Source: Sulfurospirillum sp.
GTDB lineage: Bacteria; Campylobacterota; Campylobacteria; Campylobacterales; Arcobacteraceae
Length of the DNA: 64,000 nucleotides
NCBI GenBank assembly: GCA_030491005.1
Contig: JAKZMJ010000001.1
Location: 62,001-126,000 of the forward strand
Direction: 5' to 3'
Part shown: piece by piece, positions 10,973 through 20,571 of the stretch
How the letters are laid out: every line of letters begins with the position of its first letter
Numbering within the stretch: position 1 is the first letter of the stretch
Made by a program: the position numbers and the translations under genes
The notes under the pieces: model-generated
The model's database searches: none
Seen by the model: only the letters and a program-made list of their open reading frames with translations
What the model was told of the DNA's origin: nothing

Positions 10973-11896
10973 ATGGATTTAATGATTTTTATAGTATCAA
11001 TGATAGCATTGATTTACGGTGCAGGTTTTATTATAAATGAAAGTGAAAAAATAGCCAAGCATTATAATATATCTGCTTTTGTGATAGGGGCTACACTAGT
11101 GGCATTGGGAACTTCATTACCAGAAATGGCAGTTTCTATATCTGCTTCATTAAAGGGAAGTGGTGACATTGCCGTTGCTAATGTCGTTGGTAGTACTATT
11201 TTTAATATAGCTTTAGTTTTAGGAGTAGTGTTTTTAATATCTAAAAAAATTGTGCCTAAAAGAGATATCTTTGCTAAAGATTCCGCTTGGGCTTTATTTC
11301 CAATTTTAGTATTTATTCTAATGGGAATGGATGGTAAATTAAATTTTGTTGATGGTATATTATTTTTATCTTTAATGCTAGCTTATTTGATGTTTTTATT
11401 TTCCTCAAATCAAGTAAATTCATTTAATGAAGATGATATAAAAGAAAAATTTGCATGGAAGAAAACAGCTCTTTTTCTTCTTCTAGGTTTTAGTTTTACT
11501 ATTCTTGGTGCTGATTTTGCAATTAGTAGTGCTGGGAGTATTGCTAAAGAGTTTGGGGTTAGTCAGTGGATTATTGGCTTATTTTTAGTAGCCCTTGGTA
11601 CATCTTTACCTGAACTTACTATTTCTGTAAAAGCTGCTTTAAATAATAATTCTGATTTAGCAATTGGAAATATTATTGGTTCAAATGTAGCAAATTTTAC
11701 TATGGTCTTAGGACTTAGTTCTATGGTAAATCCTTTAAATATTAATCTTCAAGAATATACTTTTGATATTTTAGCTGCATTAATATTATCTTTAATGTTA
11801 GTATTTATAAGTGCGAACAAGCTTTATAATAAGAGTGCAGGAATAGTACTGATGGTGGTTCTTGTTCTAGTTATACAAAATGGCTTAAATGTATAA
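10973..11896 (+). CDS. Calcium/sodium antiporter (CaCA family)
   Basis: A 307-residue inner-membrane exchanger with ten hydrophobic segments and two inverted alpha-repeats. The first is GATLVALGTSLPEMAVSI followed by VVGSTIFN. The second is FLVALGTSLPELTIS followed by IIGSNVANF. The paired acidic residues in GTSLPE coordinate the cation. Similarity is to YrbG-like K+-independent Na+/Ca2+ exchangers. It begins 3 bp after ybeY, pointing to co-transcription. Confidence 0.92.
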   Translation: MDLMIFIVSMIALIYGAGFIINESEKIAKHYNISAFVIGATLVALGTSLPEMAVSISASLKGSGDIAVANVVGSTIFNIALVLGVVFLISKKIVPKRDIFAKDSAWALFPILVFILMGMDGKLNFVDGILFLSLMLAYLMFLFSSNQVNSFNEDDIKEKFAWKKTALFLLLGFSFTILGADFAISSAGSIAKEFGVSQWIIGLFLVALGTSLPELTISVKAALNNNSDLAIGNIIGSNVANFTMVLGLSSMVNPLNINLQEYTFDILAALILSLMLVFISANKLYNKSAGIVLMVVLVLVIQNGLNV

Positions 11897-11965
11897 ATCA
11901 TATTTATAAATAAGGGGAAGACCTACAAGTATAAAATTTTAATATTTTATAAAAGAAACCTAAAA

Positions 11966-13069
11966 TCATTTTGTACTATATTTAGACTTCCTTGCCCATC
12001 TTAAAAATAACCTATCTGTAGTAATAAAATCATTTAATTTTTTATTATTTTGTATAAAGTTTACTAATTCTTGTGCTAAATATGGGGCTAAAACAAAACC
12101 TCGTCCACCTAAGCCATTTAGAACATAAAGATTTTTAAATCTAGTAAAGTTTTCATTTTTAATTTTTCTTCCATTTTTTAAGCAAGGATACTTTTCTAGT
12201 GTAGCCTTAGCATTAATAATTTCTCCATAAATTGGAAAATAATCTATACTAGAAGCTCTTGCACCAACTTTAATATCTATAACTTTTACATCATTTAATT
12301 TCTTAATATCATTTGCTAATTCCAAAAGCTTTATAGTGTCTTTTTTTTTAAGTGAGTCATTATATATTTCTCTATGATGACTAGCTCCAATAGACATTTT
12401 ATATTTAGATGAATTTTGCATTTTAAAAGAAGATGAGATAGAACATTCTTTGTGATAATTATTCAAAATATTTGAACTTGTAGATATCTCTATTTTTTGA
12501 CCCCATATTTTTCTAATATCAAAATAAGCTTCTTTTATCAAATCTATACTAGCTCCACTTGTTATTATTAGTTTTGTCGCTTTTATCTCATCATTAAGTA
12601 CCCAAGTATCATTTATATATTCAATAGTTTTTACTTCATAATTAAATTTCTTATCACAATTTTTTGATAAATTTTCACATATTCGTACTGGATCAACTTT
12701 TGAACCAATATCAAAAAAATAGCCATTTTTTATTTTTTTATATCTAAAGTCATTATGAGTTTTGTATAATTCAAATTTTATTTTGAATTCATCATTTTTT
12801 GGAATTTTAATAATTCCTTTTGTTTTAATATCTTGTGGAAAATGTTTAGTATAAAAATTAACAGAAAAAAGAAGTGACTTATTTACTAGATTCTTAAAGT
12901 CATTATTTCTGCCAATTTGTGGAGATAAGAATGCACCAGCTGCACCACTTGCTCCTTTAGAAATATTATCATTCTTATCTATTAATAATATATTAGTATT
13001 TTGTAAAAAATGTGCTATTGAGCAACCAGCAATACCAGTACCTATAATGACATAATCATATTCAATCAT
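11966..13069 (-). CDS. FAD-dependent oxidoreductase, MnmC C-domain-like
   Basis: This 367-residue protein opens with the dinucleotide-binding fold YDYVIIGTGIAGCSIAHFL and belongs to the DAO superfamily. GASGAAGAFLSPQIGR, the late ARASSIDYFPIYGEI and GLGGRGFVLAPYLAQELV resemble the C-terminal oxidase domain of MnmC, which removes the carboxymethyl group of cmnm5U34 in tRNA. The methyltransferase half is absent, so this would be a standalone MnmC2. The tRNA substrate is inferred from similarity. It is convergent with the antiporter gene. Confidence 0.7.
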   Translation of the reverse strand: MIEYDYVIIGTGIAGCSIAHFLQNTNILLIDKNDNISKGASGAAGAFLSPQIGRNNDFKNLVNKSLLFSVNFYTKHFPQDIKTKGIIKIPKNDEFKIKFELYKTHNDFRYKKIKNGYFFDIGSKVDPVRICENLSKNCDKKFNYEVKTIEYINDTWVLNDEIKATKLIITSGASIDLIKEAYFDIRKIWGQKIEISTSSNILNNYHKECSISSSFKMQNSSKYKMSIGASHHREIYNDSLKKKDTIKLLELANDIKKLNDVKVIDIKVGARASSIDYFPIYGEIINAKATLEKYPCLKNGRKIKNENFTRFKNLYVLNGLGGRGFVLAPYLAQELVNFIQNNKKLNDFITTDRLFLRWARKSKYSTK

Positions 13070-13095
13070 ATTTTACTTGTATTAAAAAATGTTTT

Positions 13096-14067
13096 TTAAA
13101 ATAATTCCACATTATCTTCATTATTTAATTCATCATAATGAACTAATTTTCCACGACCCAGATTTTTAGCTTCATTTAATGCAATATCAGCATTTTTAAT
13201 TATTTTATCTATATTTAAGTTGTTATTATTACTATAAGTATCAATACCTATACAAATTGTTTTTTGTAAAGTATTATTTTGATCATCAACTTGAATTTGT
13301 ATTTTACTAAAACCTTGTATAATATTTTTCCCTATGTTAATTACACTTGCTTTATTATCATTACTTATAATTGATATTAAAAATTCATCACCTATTAATC
13401 TTGCAACCATATCAACTTCTGTTATATTTGTATGTATTATTTTTGCAAGTTCAATTAAAACTTTATCTCCAATATTATAATCAAATTCATCTATAATAGC
13501 TTTAAATCTATCAATACCAAGCATTAGAAAAAAAATATTTTTATATTCTTTTCCAGATAAATTAATATATTTATTGATATTTTTAATTAGATATTTTCTA
13601 TTATAAACATTAGTTACAGAATCTAATGATGAAGATTCAATAAAGTTCTTTTTGATAATACCACTTTGAATAATAGGAGATATTTGGAAAAATGCAGAAT
13701 CAATTGTTGGTTTATTATCGTCTAATATTTTATATTGTATATTCGATAAAGCGCAAAATGAGACAATAGCATTAAGTTTAGTATGTGTATTAATAATAAA
13801 GAAAAAAGATAAATTATCATCTAAATAAAAGCTTTCGCCTTTTTCAAATATAATTTCTTTTGTATTTTTTTCCATATCAAATAAGGAAAAAGTCATATTA
13901 CTAATCTTAAATAAACGAGCAAGCCATGCAAAAATATCTTCTGCCATTTGTTTTATAGTAAAAGAATATTGTAATTGCTCATAAAGTTGATAAATATTTT
14001 CTAATGCTTTATAGTCATTTTGATTTGTTGCTGATGATTTAATAAGTTGTAAAATATTATTTTTCAT
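13096..14067 (-). CDS. GGDEF-domain protein with a GAF-like N-terminus
   Basis: A 323-residue cytosolic protein. Residues 1-150 resemble a sensory GAF-like domain. Residues about 155-315 form a GGDEF domain beginning DSVTNVYNRKYLIKNI and holding MVARLIGDEFLIS and a late NADIALNEAKNLGRG. The signature reads IGDEF rather than GGDEF, and no upstream RxxD inhibitory site is evident. It could make cyclic di-GMP or act as a degenerate binding domain. It is unlinked to its neighbours. Confidence 0.85.
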   Translation of the reverse strand: MKNNILQLIKSSATNQNDYKALENIYQLYEQLQYSFTIKQMAEDIFAWLARLFKISNMTFSLFDMEKNTKEIIFEKGESFYLDDNLSFFFIINTHTKLNAIVSFCALSNIQYKILDDNKPTIDSAFFQISPIIQSGIIKKNFIESSSLDSVTNVYNRKYLIKNINKYINLSGKEYKNIFFLMLGIDRFKAIIDEFDYNIGDKVLIELAKIIHTNITEVDMVARLIGDEFLISIISNDNKASVINIGKNIIQGFSKIQIQVDDQNNTLQKTICIGIDTYSNNNNLNIDKIIKNADIALNEAKNLGRGKLVHYDELNNEDNVELF

Positions 14068-14134
14068 TTTTTATCCTTAATAATAACTTTACACTTATAA
14101 AATTATTTTTAAATTAGTATTACGTTGATGTAAC

Positions 14135-14728
14135 TTAAATATAGTGCATCCAATTTTTTAAAGAACTTTTTTCTTTCTCTAAAGTGGTACTAGCCCCATG
14201 TCCTGGAAAAATTTTAATATCTTTATCCCAAGATAAAACTTTTTCTAAACTTTTTTTCATATCTGATGGATTTGAATATGGAAAATCACATCTACCAATT
14301 GAACCTTTAAAAATAAAATCACCTGAAAATAAATTCTCACCAATTTCAATAGCAGAACATCCAGGTGTATGTCCTGGAAAAAAATGAAACTTTATTTTAA
14401 CACCTTCAAGTGTAAATTCTTCATCTTCTTGTACTAATATATCGGGTATGGATGTTTGCATACCTTTTTGAAATATATCATCTTTTAACATAAAAGCATC
14501 ATTTTTTGGGCAATACAATTTAATATTAAAATATTCTTGTATTATTTTGTTTGACCATACATGATCAAAGTGTCCATGAGTATTTAGTATTGCAACAGGA
14601 TTTTTTACATTTTGTTTAATCCATGAACTAGATTCCACTCCTGGGTCTATTATAAAATCTTTGTCATTTATATTAATAATATAACAATTAGTCTGATACT
14701 CTCCCATTGCCTGTACTTTAATACTCAT
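14135..14728 (-). CDS. MBL-fold metallo-hydrolase (glyoxalase II-like)
   Basis: A 197-residue metallo-beta-lactamase-fold hydrolase. The metal ligands are visible: NTHGHFDH (HxHxDH), FFPGHTPGC, SGDFIFKGSIGRCDFP and the final FPGHGASTT. The layout matches the short YcbL/glyoxalase II-like group, which hydrolyses thioesters such as S-lactoylglutathione in some members. The true substrate is unknown. Upstream AGGGA on the minus strand serves as ribosome-binding site. Confidence 0.88.
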   Translation of the reverse strand: MSIKVQAMGEYQTNCYIININDKDFIIDPGVESSSWIKQNVKNPVAILNTHGHFDHVWSNKIIQEYFNIKLYCPKNDAFMLKDDIFQKGMQTSIPDILVQEDEEFTLEGVKIKFHFFPGHTPGCSAIEIGENLFSGDFIFKGSIGRCDFPYSNPSDMKKSLEKVLSWDKDIKIFPGHGASTTLEKEKSSLKNWMHYI

Positions 14729-14958
14729 ATAATGTTTCCCTGCTTAAAATATAATTATTAGTATTGTATCAAATATCTAGTAAGACGAAAGTTAAGAAAA
14801 TTGTTTTTTGTGAAATTAAACTTAAATATAAATTTTTTGAATACAAAAATAATCACTTTTTTTATAATCAACTATAGAATTACCGACTAATTTTAATTTA
14901 TTATTTTAATATTTAAGATATTTTATATTTAATATTAATTTAAATTATTATATTATGG

Positions 14959-14964
14959 TATAAT
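14959..14964 (+). promoter_or_regulatory. Extended -10 promoter of the PP2C receptor gene
   Basis: TGGTATAAT at 14956-14964 is an extended -10 with the consensus hexamer TATAAT, 33 bp before the ATG. AAGGAG at 14985-14990 is a strong ribosome-binding site. Confidence 0.6.
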
Positions 14965-14997
14965 CTCTTATAAAATAATAAATTAAGGAGTTCTAAT

Positions 14998-17900
14998 ATG
15001 TATTTGTATAAATATATCTTTATTATAGTTCTTATTTGTTTTAGTGTTCTAAACGCTAAAGTTGTACTTGATTTAACACAAAAAGAAAAACAATGGTTAG
15101 AAAATAATCACACTATTAATATAGCAACTACTCTAAGTTTAAAGTATGATAGAGATGGAAATAATATTCATACAGATTTACTAAAACTAATAAATAAATA
15201 TGGTAATACTAATTTAGTAGCTATTAGATTTGCTACATGGCAAGAAGCATTTAGGGAAGTTACAAAGGGTGAGATAGTTAAAGGTATTCTAAATATATCA
15301 TATACAAAAGAACGCAGTGAAAAATATTTTTATTATTTGCCAACATATAACTTCAGTCCTTTATATTTAATAGTAAAAGATACAAATACTACAATCAAAT
15401 CTTTAAAAGATTTGGAAAATCAAACAATATATCTAGAGAAAAATGATTCAAGCCATAATACAATTAAAAGTTTTACTAAAAATATAACAGTTATTGATCA
15501 AGCTAATGATATGACAATGTATAAATCTTTATTTGAAAATAAGAATAAAGATGTAGTAGCTTATTTGACTTATAGAAGTCCAAAAAAATATATGAAAAAA
15601 TATAAATTAAAAATTGCAAAAACTATTTATAATAAATATGGAGATGTTCATATTGCTATAAATAAAAAATACGCACTTTTACATTCTATTATAAATAAAA
15701 TATTTAAAATTATTCCTAAAGAAGAATTAACAAATTTAAGAAATAAAGTATATATAAGTTCTCAAATTATCAAGCGTGATATCGGATTAAGTATAGAAGA
15801 AAAAAAATGGATTAGTGAAAATACTGTAACAATGGGAATTGAAGACTGGCCTCCTGTTGTTTTTCTTAATACTTCTTTAAAAATTGATGGAATTTCTGGT
15901 GATTATATAAAATTTATTATAAAAAGAACAGGTTTGAAGGTGAAGTATATAAGTGGTCCTTGGAATAAACTTTTAAAAGATTTTGAAAATAAAAAAATAG
16001 ACATACTTCCAGCTACATATTATACAAAAAAAAGAACTAAATATGGTTTATATAGTGAAACATATTTTAAAATGAAAGATTATCTATATGTTAGAAAAGA
16101 TGATAGTTCTATACATTCAATGAAAGATTTAGAAGGTAAAACTCTAGTAATTCAGAAAGGCTATGCTTCAATTGATAAAATAAAAAATAAATTTCCAAAA
16201 ATAAACTTAATATATGCGACAAGTTTAAATGAAACAATTAATTTTGTATTGAATAAAAAAGCAGATGCTTTATTTAACGGACAAATTGTAGTGGAAAAAA
16301 AAATAAATGATGAATTAGTCATTGGCTTAAAAGGCATTTCTCAAACATCATTTAACTCACCCACCTTGCATACTTTTTCAAATATAAATAAACCAATTTT
16401 AGCTTCAATTTTGAAAAAAGGATTAAAGAGTATTTCAAGAGATGAAAAAGTCAAAATTTCTCATAAGTGGCTAAAAACAATTAATAATGATGTGAAATAT
16501 TTAGATGAAGAGGTGAATATAGAGTATACTTCATTTTTAGATATATTATCCTTAGGTGAGCTTTTATTTTCTTTGTTAATATTAAGTGTTTTATTACTTT
16601 TTATTTATTCTAATTATTCAAAATCAAAGATTTTAAACATTAGTATGAGCAGATTTATTTTACTAATTCTTGTATTTGAACTTTCTGTAGTGTTTTTTCT
16701 TATTTATGAAATCATAAGCTTAGATAAAATTGAGAATGAATTAGCACTTGTATATAAAGACAAAACTAATATGATTCAAGTTATGCAAAAGCTAAGACAA
16801 AGTTCAGATGATTTAACTAATGCTGCGAGAGCTTATGCTGTAAGTAATGATAAAAAATTTAAAAAACAATACTTTGATATTTTAGATATAAGGAATGGAC
16901 TAAAAGCTAGACCTGAACATTATGATTTAATTTATTGGGACTTAAGTAAGGAGCGAAGAGAGCAAAAACATAAAAGTTTAAGAAAAGAATCTTTAAAAAG
17001 TATGATTGGTAAATTACCTTTTAATTCTTTTCAAAAAAATCTATTAAAACGATCAGAGTATAATTCTAATGATTTAGTTAGTTTAGAAAAAGATGTTTTT
17101 AAAGCTATGAAAAATGGTAATCAAAAATTAGCAATTAAGCTATTATATTCTAAGCAATACTACAAAGAAAAAGAAAAGATTATGATACCACTAGATGATA
17201 TGATAATTTCTCTTAATAGTACTATGGATGGTAAGATATCACTTTTAAATTATAAAATTAAAAATGAATTTATCTATATAGTAATAGTTGTAATATTTTT
17301 TATACTTGGAAATTTTATGATATATTTAATGATAATTAAAAAAATCTCAAAACCTCTTAATTATTTATCAAAACTTATAGACAAGTTTCAAAAGAATGAT
17401 AAAGATATAATTAAACAAACTTTTTATAAAGATGAAATAGGTGATACTATTCAACAGTTTTTTAATATGAGAGCTTCAATTGAAGAACAGCAAGAAGACT
17501 TAAACAATTTAAATCACAACTTAGAAAAAATCATTCAAGATAAAACAAAAATACTAAATGAACAAAAAAAAGAATTACAGTCTTTGATTAATGCATATGA
17601 TCAAAATGTTATTGCATCAAAAACTGATGTATATGGCAATATCATATATGCAAGTAAAGCATTTTGTAGAATAAACGGCTATTCACAAGATGAACTAATT
17701 GGGAAAAGTCATAGTATTATAAAACATGAAGATACCAAAGCAGAAATATTTCAAGATATGTGGAAAACAATTAAATCAAAAAAAATATGGAAAGGTGAAT
17801 TAAAAAATAAAAAAAAGAATGGAGAATTTTATTGGGCATATTCAATAGTTTCACCAGATTTCAATGAAGATGGTAAAATTATTACTTATAATTCAATTAG

Positions 17901-19143
17901 ACAGGACATTACAGCTAAAAAAGATCTTGATCAACTTCTTGAATCTTTAGAAGAAAAAGTTAAAGAAAGAACATTGGAATTAAATAATGAGAAAAAATAT
18001 ATAAGTTCTGTTATAAATTCTCAAAACAATATTGTAATTACTAGTGACTCAGCTAATCTAAAAACTGTAAATAAATCTTTTTTAAAGTTTTTTAATATTG
18101 AAAATAAAGAAGAATTTTTAAGTAAGTTTGGAAATTGTATATCTAAAACATTTGTAAGTAATAAGTTATTTAAAAATAAACTTTGGCTTGAATATTTTTA
18201 TGAACAAAAAAATAATATAAGTACAATACAAATGGAACAAAATAATATTATTTATACTTTTACCATATCTGTTGATAAATTTAATTTTAATAACGATATT
18301 TTATATACAGCTGTCTTTACAGATATTACTGAGTTTGAAAATATTAGAAAAGAAATAGAAGAAATTCATCAACATACAAAAGACTCAATAGAATACTCTT
18401 CTTTAATTCAACGCTCAATTGTTCCAAGCAAAGAATTATTCTCTAAATATTTTAAAGAATATTTTGTGATTTGGAATCCTAAAGATATAGTAGGAGGAGA
18501 TATATACCTTTTTAATGAGATAAGTGAAGATGAATGTATTTTTATGATTATTGATTGTACTGGTCATGGAGTTCCAGGTGCTTTTGTTACTATGTTAGTA
18601 AAAGCAATTGAGCGACAAATTATGTTAGAAATAATACTTAAAGATGAAGCAATTAGTACATCTCATATTCTAAAAAGATTTAATAAAGAAATGAAAAGTA
18701 TTTTAAAACAAGATAATAATGATGCAATATCAAATGCAGGTTTTGATGGAGCTATTCTTTATTATAATAAAAAAGAAAAAGTGATAAAATTTTCAGGAGC
18801 TAATAATGAATTATTTATTGTAAAAGATGATGAATTAAGTTCAATAAAGGGAAATAGACATTCAATTGGCTATAGAAGCTCTGATGTAAATTATGAATTT
18901 ACAGAACATATTATTGATGTAGAAGATAATATGAAGTTTTATATTACAACTGATGGTTATTTAGATCAAAATGGAGGAGAAAAAGGTTTTCCATTTGGTA
19001 AAAAAAGATTTAAAAATATTATACAAGAGTGTAATAATGAAGAATTCATTAATCAACAAGAAATATTTTTAGATACCTTAGCTCAATATCAAGGAAAAGA
19101 AGAAACAAATGATGATATTACATTAATAGCTTTGAAAGTATAA
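14998..19143 (+). CDS. Two-sensor membrane receptor with PAS and PP2C phosphatase output
   Basis: A 1381-residue transmembrane signalling protein. A signal peptide (1-20) precedes two SBP_bac_3 periplasmic solute-binding domains (about 25-255 and 265-495). Membrane helices lie near 515-540, 551-575 and 757-780, with a helical region between the second and third. HAMP (about 780-835), PAS (about 862-985, GNIIYASKAFCRINGYSQDEL), a second PAS-like region, then a SpoIIE/PP2C serine phosphatase (about 1150-1381) with GGDIYLF, DCTGHGVPGAFVTML and a late DDIT. Its target is probably an anti-sigma-type or other phosphoprotein, but no such gene is adjacent. Confidence 0.88.
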   Translation: MYLYKYIFIIVLICFSVLNAKVVLDLTQKEKQWLENNHTINIATTLSLKYDRDGNNIHTDLLKLINKYGNTNLVAIRFATWQEAFREVTKGEIVKGILNISYTKERSEKYFYYLPTYNFSPLYLIVKDTNTTIKSLKDLENQTIYLEKNDSSHNTIKSFTKNITVIDQANDMTMYKSLFENKNKDVVAYLTYRSPKKYMKKYKLKIAKTIYNKYGDVHIAINKKYALLHSIINKIFKIIPKEELTNLRNKVYISSQIIKRDIGLSIEEKKWISENTVTMGIEDWPPVVFLNTSLKIDGISGDYIKFIIKRTGLKVKYISGPWNKLLKDFENKKIDILPATYYTKKRTKYGLYSETYFKMKDYLYVRKDDSSIHSMKDLEGKTLVIQKGYASIDKIKNKFPKINLIYATSLNETINFVLNKKADALFNGQIVVEKKINDELVIGLKGISQTSFNSPTLHTFSNINKPILASILKKGLKSISRDEKVKISHKWLKTINNDVKYLDEEVNIEYTSFLDILSLGELLFSLLILSVLLLFIYSNYSKSKILNISMSRFILLILVFELSVVFFLIYEIISLDKIENELALVYKDKTNMIQVMQKLRQSSDDLTNAARAYAVSNDKKFKKQYFDILDIRNGLKARPEHYDLIYWDLSKERREQKHKSLRKESLKSMIGKLPFNSFQKNLLKRSEYNSNDLVSLEKDVFKAMKNGNQKLAIKLLYSKQYYKEKEKIMIPLDDMIISLNSTMDGKISLLNYKIKNEFIYIVIVVIFFILGNFMIYLMIIKKISKPLNYLSKLIDKFQKNDKDIIKQTFYKDEIGDTIQQFFNMRASIEEQQEDLNNLNHNLEKIIQDKTKILNEQKKELQSLINAYDQNVIASKTDVYGNIIYASKAFCRINGYSQDELIGKSHSIIKHEDTKAEIFQDMWKTIKSKKIWKGELKNKKKNGEFYWAYSIVSPDFNEDGKIITYNSIRQDITAKKDLDQLLESLEEKVKERTLELNNEKKYISSVINSQNNIVITSDSANLKTVNKSFLKFFNIENKEEFLSKFGNCISKTFVSNKLFKNKLWLEYFYEQKNNISTIQMEQNNIIYTFTISVDKFNFNNDILYTAVFTDITEFENIRKEIEEIHQHTKDSIEYSSLIQRSIVPSKELFSKYFKEYFVIWNPKDIVGGDIYLFNEISEDECIFMIIDCTGHGVPGAFVTMLVKAIERQIMLEIILKDEAISTSHILKRFNKEMKSILKQDNNDAISNAGFDGAILYYNKKEKVIKFSGANNELFIVKDDELSSIKGNRHSIGYRSSDVNYEFTEHIIDVEDNMKFYITTDGYLDQNGGEKGFPFGKKRFKNIIQECNNEEFINQQEIFLDTLAQYQGKEETNDDITLIALKV

Positions 19144-19300
19144 AAGAGTGTAAAATACTAATTTTAAAACATATTAATAAAGAATTGAGCTTTAAATAAG
19201 CTGTAAATTTAGACTTTAAATCTTGTTTTATAAATATAAAATTATAAGTTTTATCTTATTAATTATATAGTACAATCACGAAATTTAAGGAGCATAAAAG

Positions 19301-20488
19301 ATGACATTTACTAAAGATGAATTTAAAAAACAAGTTGAAAATATACAAGCACAAACTTGGTATAAAAACCCTATAGGATTTGGTATTGCGCGAGTTGATA
19401 GAGGACAGTTAAATCCTGACAAGATACTACAAGCAACATTTTTACATATAAATTGGAATGAAAACTTTGGAAGTGCTGCTATTTTTTTAGAAGGATTAAA
19501 AAAATCTGGAGTGCAAATTGATACAAATAAATCAGAATTAGTATGTGAAATAAATGATTCTTTTTTAACTTTTTGTATAGAATCTTTTAGACCTTATTTA
19601 CCTGAGGCAAAAGGTGAAGATCATAAAAATGTACAAGTTATATCATCTTTAGCGTCTTTACCTATTGAATCTGGTTTAAATGCAAATAATTATAAAGTAG
19701 TTTTTATTTTTGAAGATGATAAACCTTTATCAACTGAAAGTGTATATTTAAAACTTCATGCCTTATCAAGTGGAAAAGCAAAATTAAGAAGTTTAAACTT
19801 AGATGGTGCTTTTGGAAAACTTCATAATTGTGCATGGACAGGTTCAACTCCTATTGAATTAGACTGGTTAAGACAAAATGAAATTGCATTAAAAGTAGCA
19901 AATAAATATCCTGAGATTACTATGGTAGATAAATTTCCTAGATTTTTATCTCACATAATACCAGCTGATAATACAAGAATACTAGAAACATCTAAAGTTA
20001 GATTTGGAGCTCAATTAGCAAATGGAACTACAGTTATGCCAGGAGCTTCGTATATAAATTTTAATGCAGGAACATTAGGTAGTGTTATGGTTGAAGGAAG
20101 AATATCTTCAAGTGCCGTTGTAGGAGCTGGTTCAGATGTAGGAGGTGGTGCTTCTATCTTAGGAGTATTATCAGGAACAGATGGTGTGCCTGTAAGCATA
20201 GGTGATAATACACTTCTTGGGGCCAATTCTTGTACTGGTACAAGCATTGGTGATTCTTGTATTTTAGATGCAGGAGTTACTATATTACCTGGAACCAAAA
20301 TATCTTTATCACAAAAAGCAGTACAACAAATACAAGAAGTAAATCCTGATAAAAACATAAAAGAAGTTATGAAAGGTATGGATTTTATAGGTGTAAATGG
20401 AGTTCATTTTAGAGTCAATTCATCTACGGGGCAAGCAATTGCAATGCGCTCAACAAGACAAATTAAACTAAATAGTGATTTACATTAG
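19301..20488 (+). CDS. dapD: Tetrahydrodipicolinate N-succinyltransferase
   Basis: A 395-residue DapD of the long form found in Campylobacterota. It carries out the succinyl-CoA-dependent step of lysine and meso-diaminopimelate synthesis. The C-terminal half is a left-handed beta-helix of hexapeptide repeats (VRFGAQLANGTTVMPGASYINF, then GADVGGGASI-like turns and GDNTLLGANSCTG). Residues 1-200 form the family's N-terminal domain. AAGGAG precedes the ATG. A stem-loop follows the stop. Confidence 0.95.
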   Translation: MTFTKDEFKKQVENIQAQTWYKNPIGFGIARVDRGQLNPDKILQATFLHINWNENFGSAAIFLEGLKKSGVQIDTNKSELVCEINDSFLTFCIESFRPYLPEAKGEDHKNVQVISSLASLPIESGLNANNYKVVFIFEDDKPLSTESVYLKLHALSSGKAKLRSLNLDGAFGKLHNCAWTGSTPIELDWLRQNEIALKVANKYPEITMVDKFPRFLSHIIPADNTRILETSKVRFGAQLANGTTVMPGASYINFNAGTLGSVMVEGRISSSAVVGAGSDVGGGASILGVLSGTDGVPVSIGDNTLLGANSCTGTSIGDSCILDAGVTILPGTKISLSQKAVQQIQEVNPDKNIKEVMKGMDFIGVNGVHFRVNSSTGQAIAMRSTRQIKLNSDLH

Positions 20489-20501
20489 TTATATATTTAA
20501 G

Positions 20502-20530
20502 TATCTAGCTTACTAATTATAAGCTAGATA
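20502..20530 (+). terminator. Stem-loop after dapD
   Basis: A 10-bp perfect stem, TATCTAGCTT at 20502-20511 and its complement at 20521-20530, with a 9-nt loop and an AT-rich tail. It lies 14 bp after the dapD stop. Confidence 0.55.
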
Positions 20531-20571
20531 TATTATATTATTTGGCTACACTTATTTAAATTATTATCTTT

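Noticed and set aside
20011-20358. Minus-strand frame opposite dapD
   Set aside because: It is a shadow of the left-handed beta-helix repeats of dapD.
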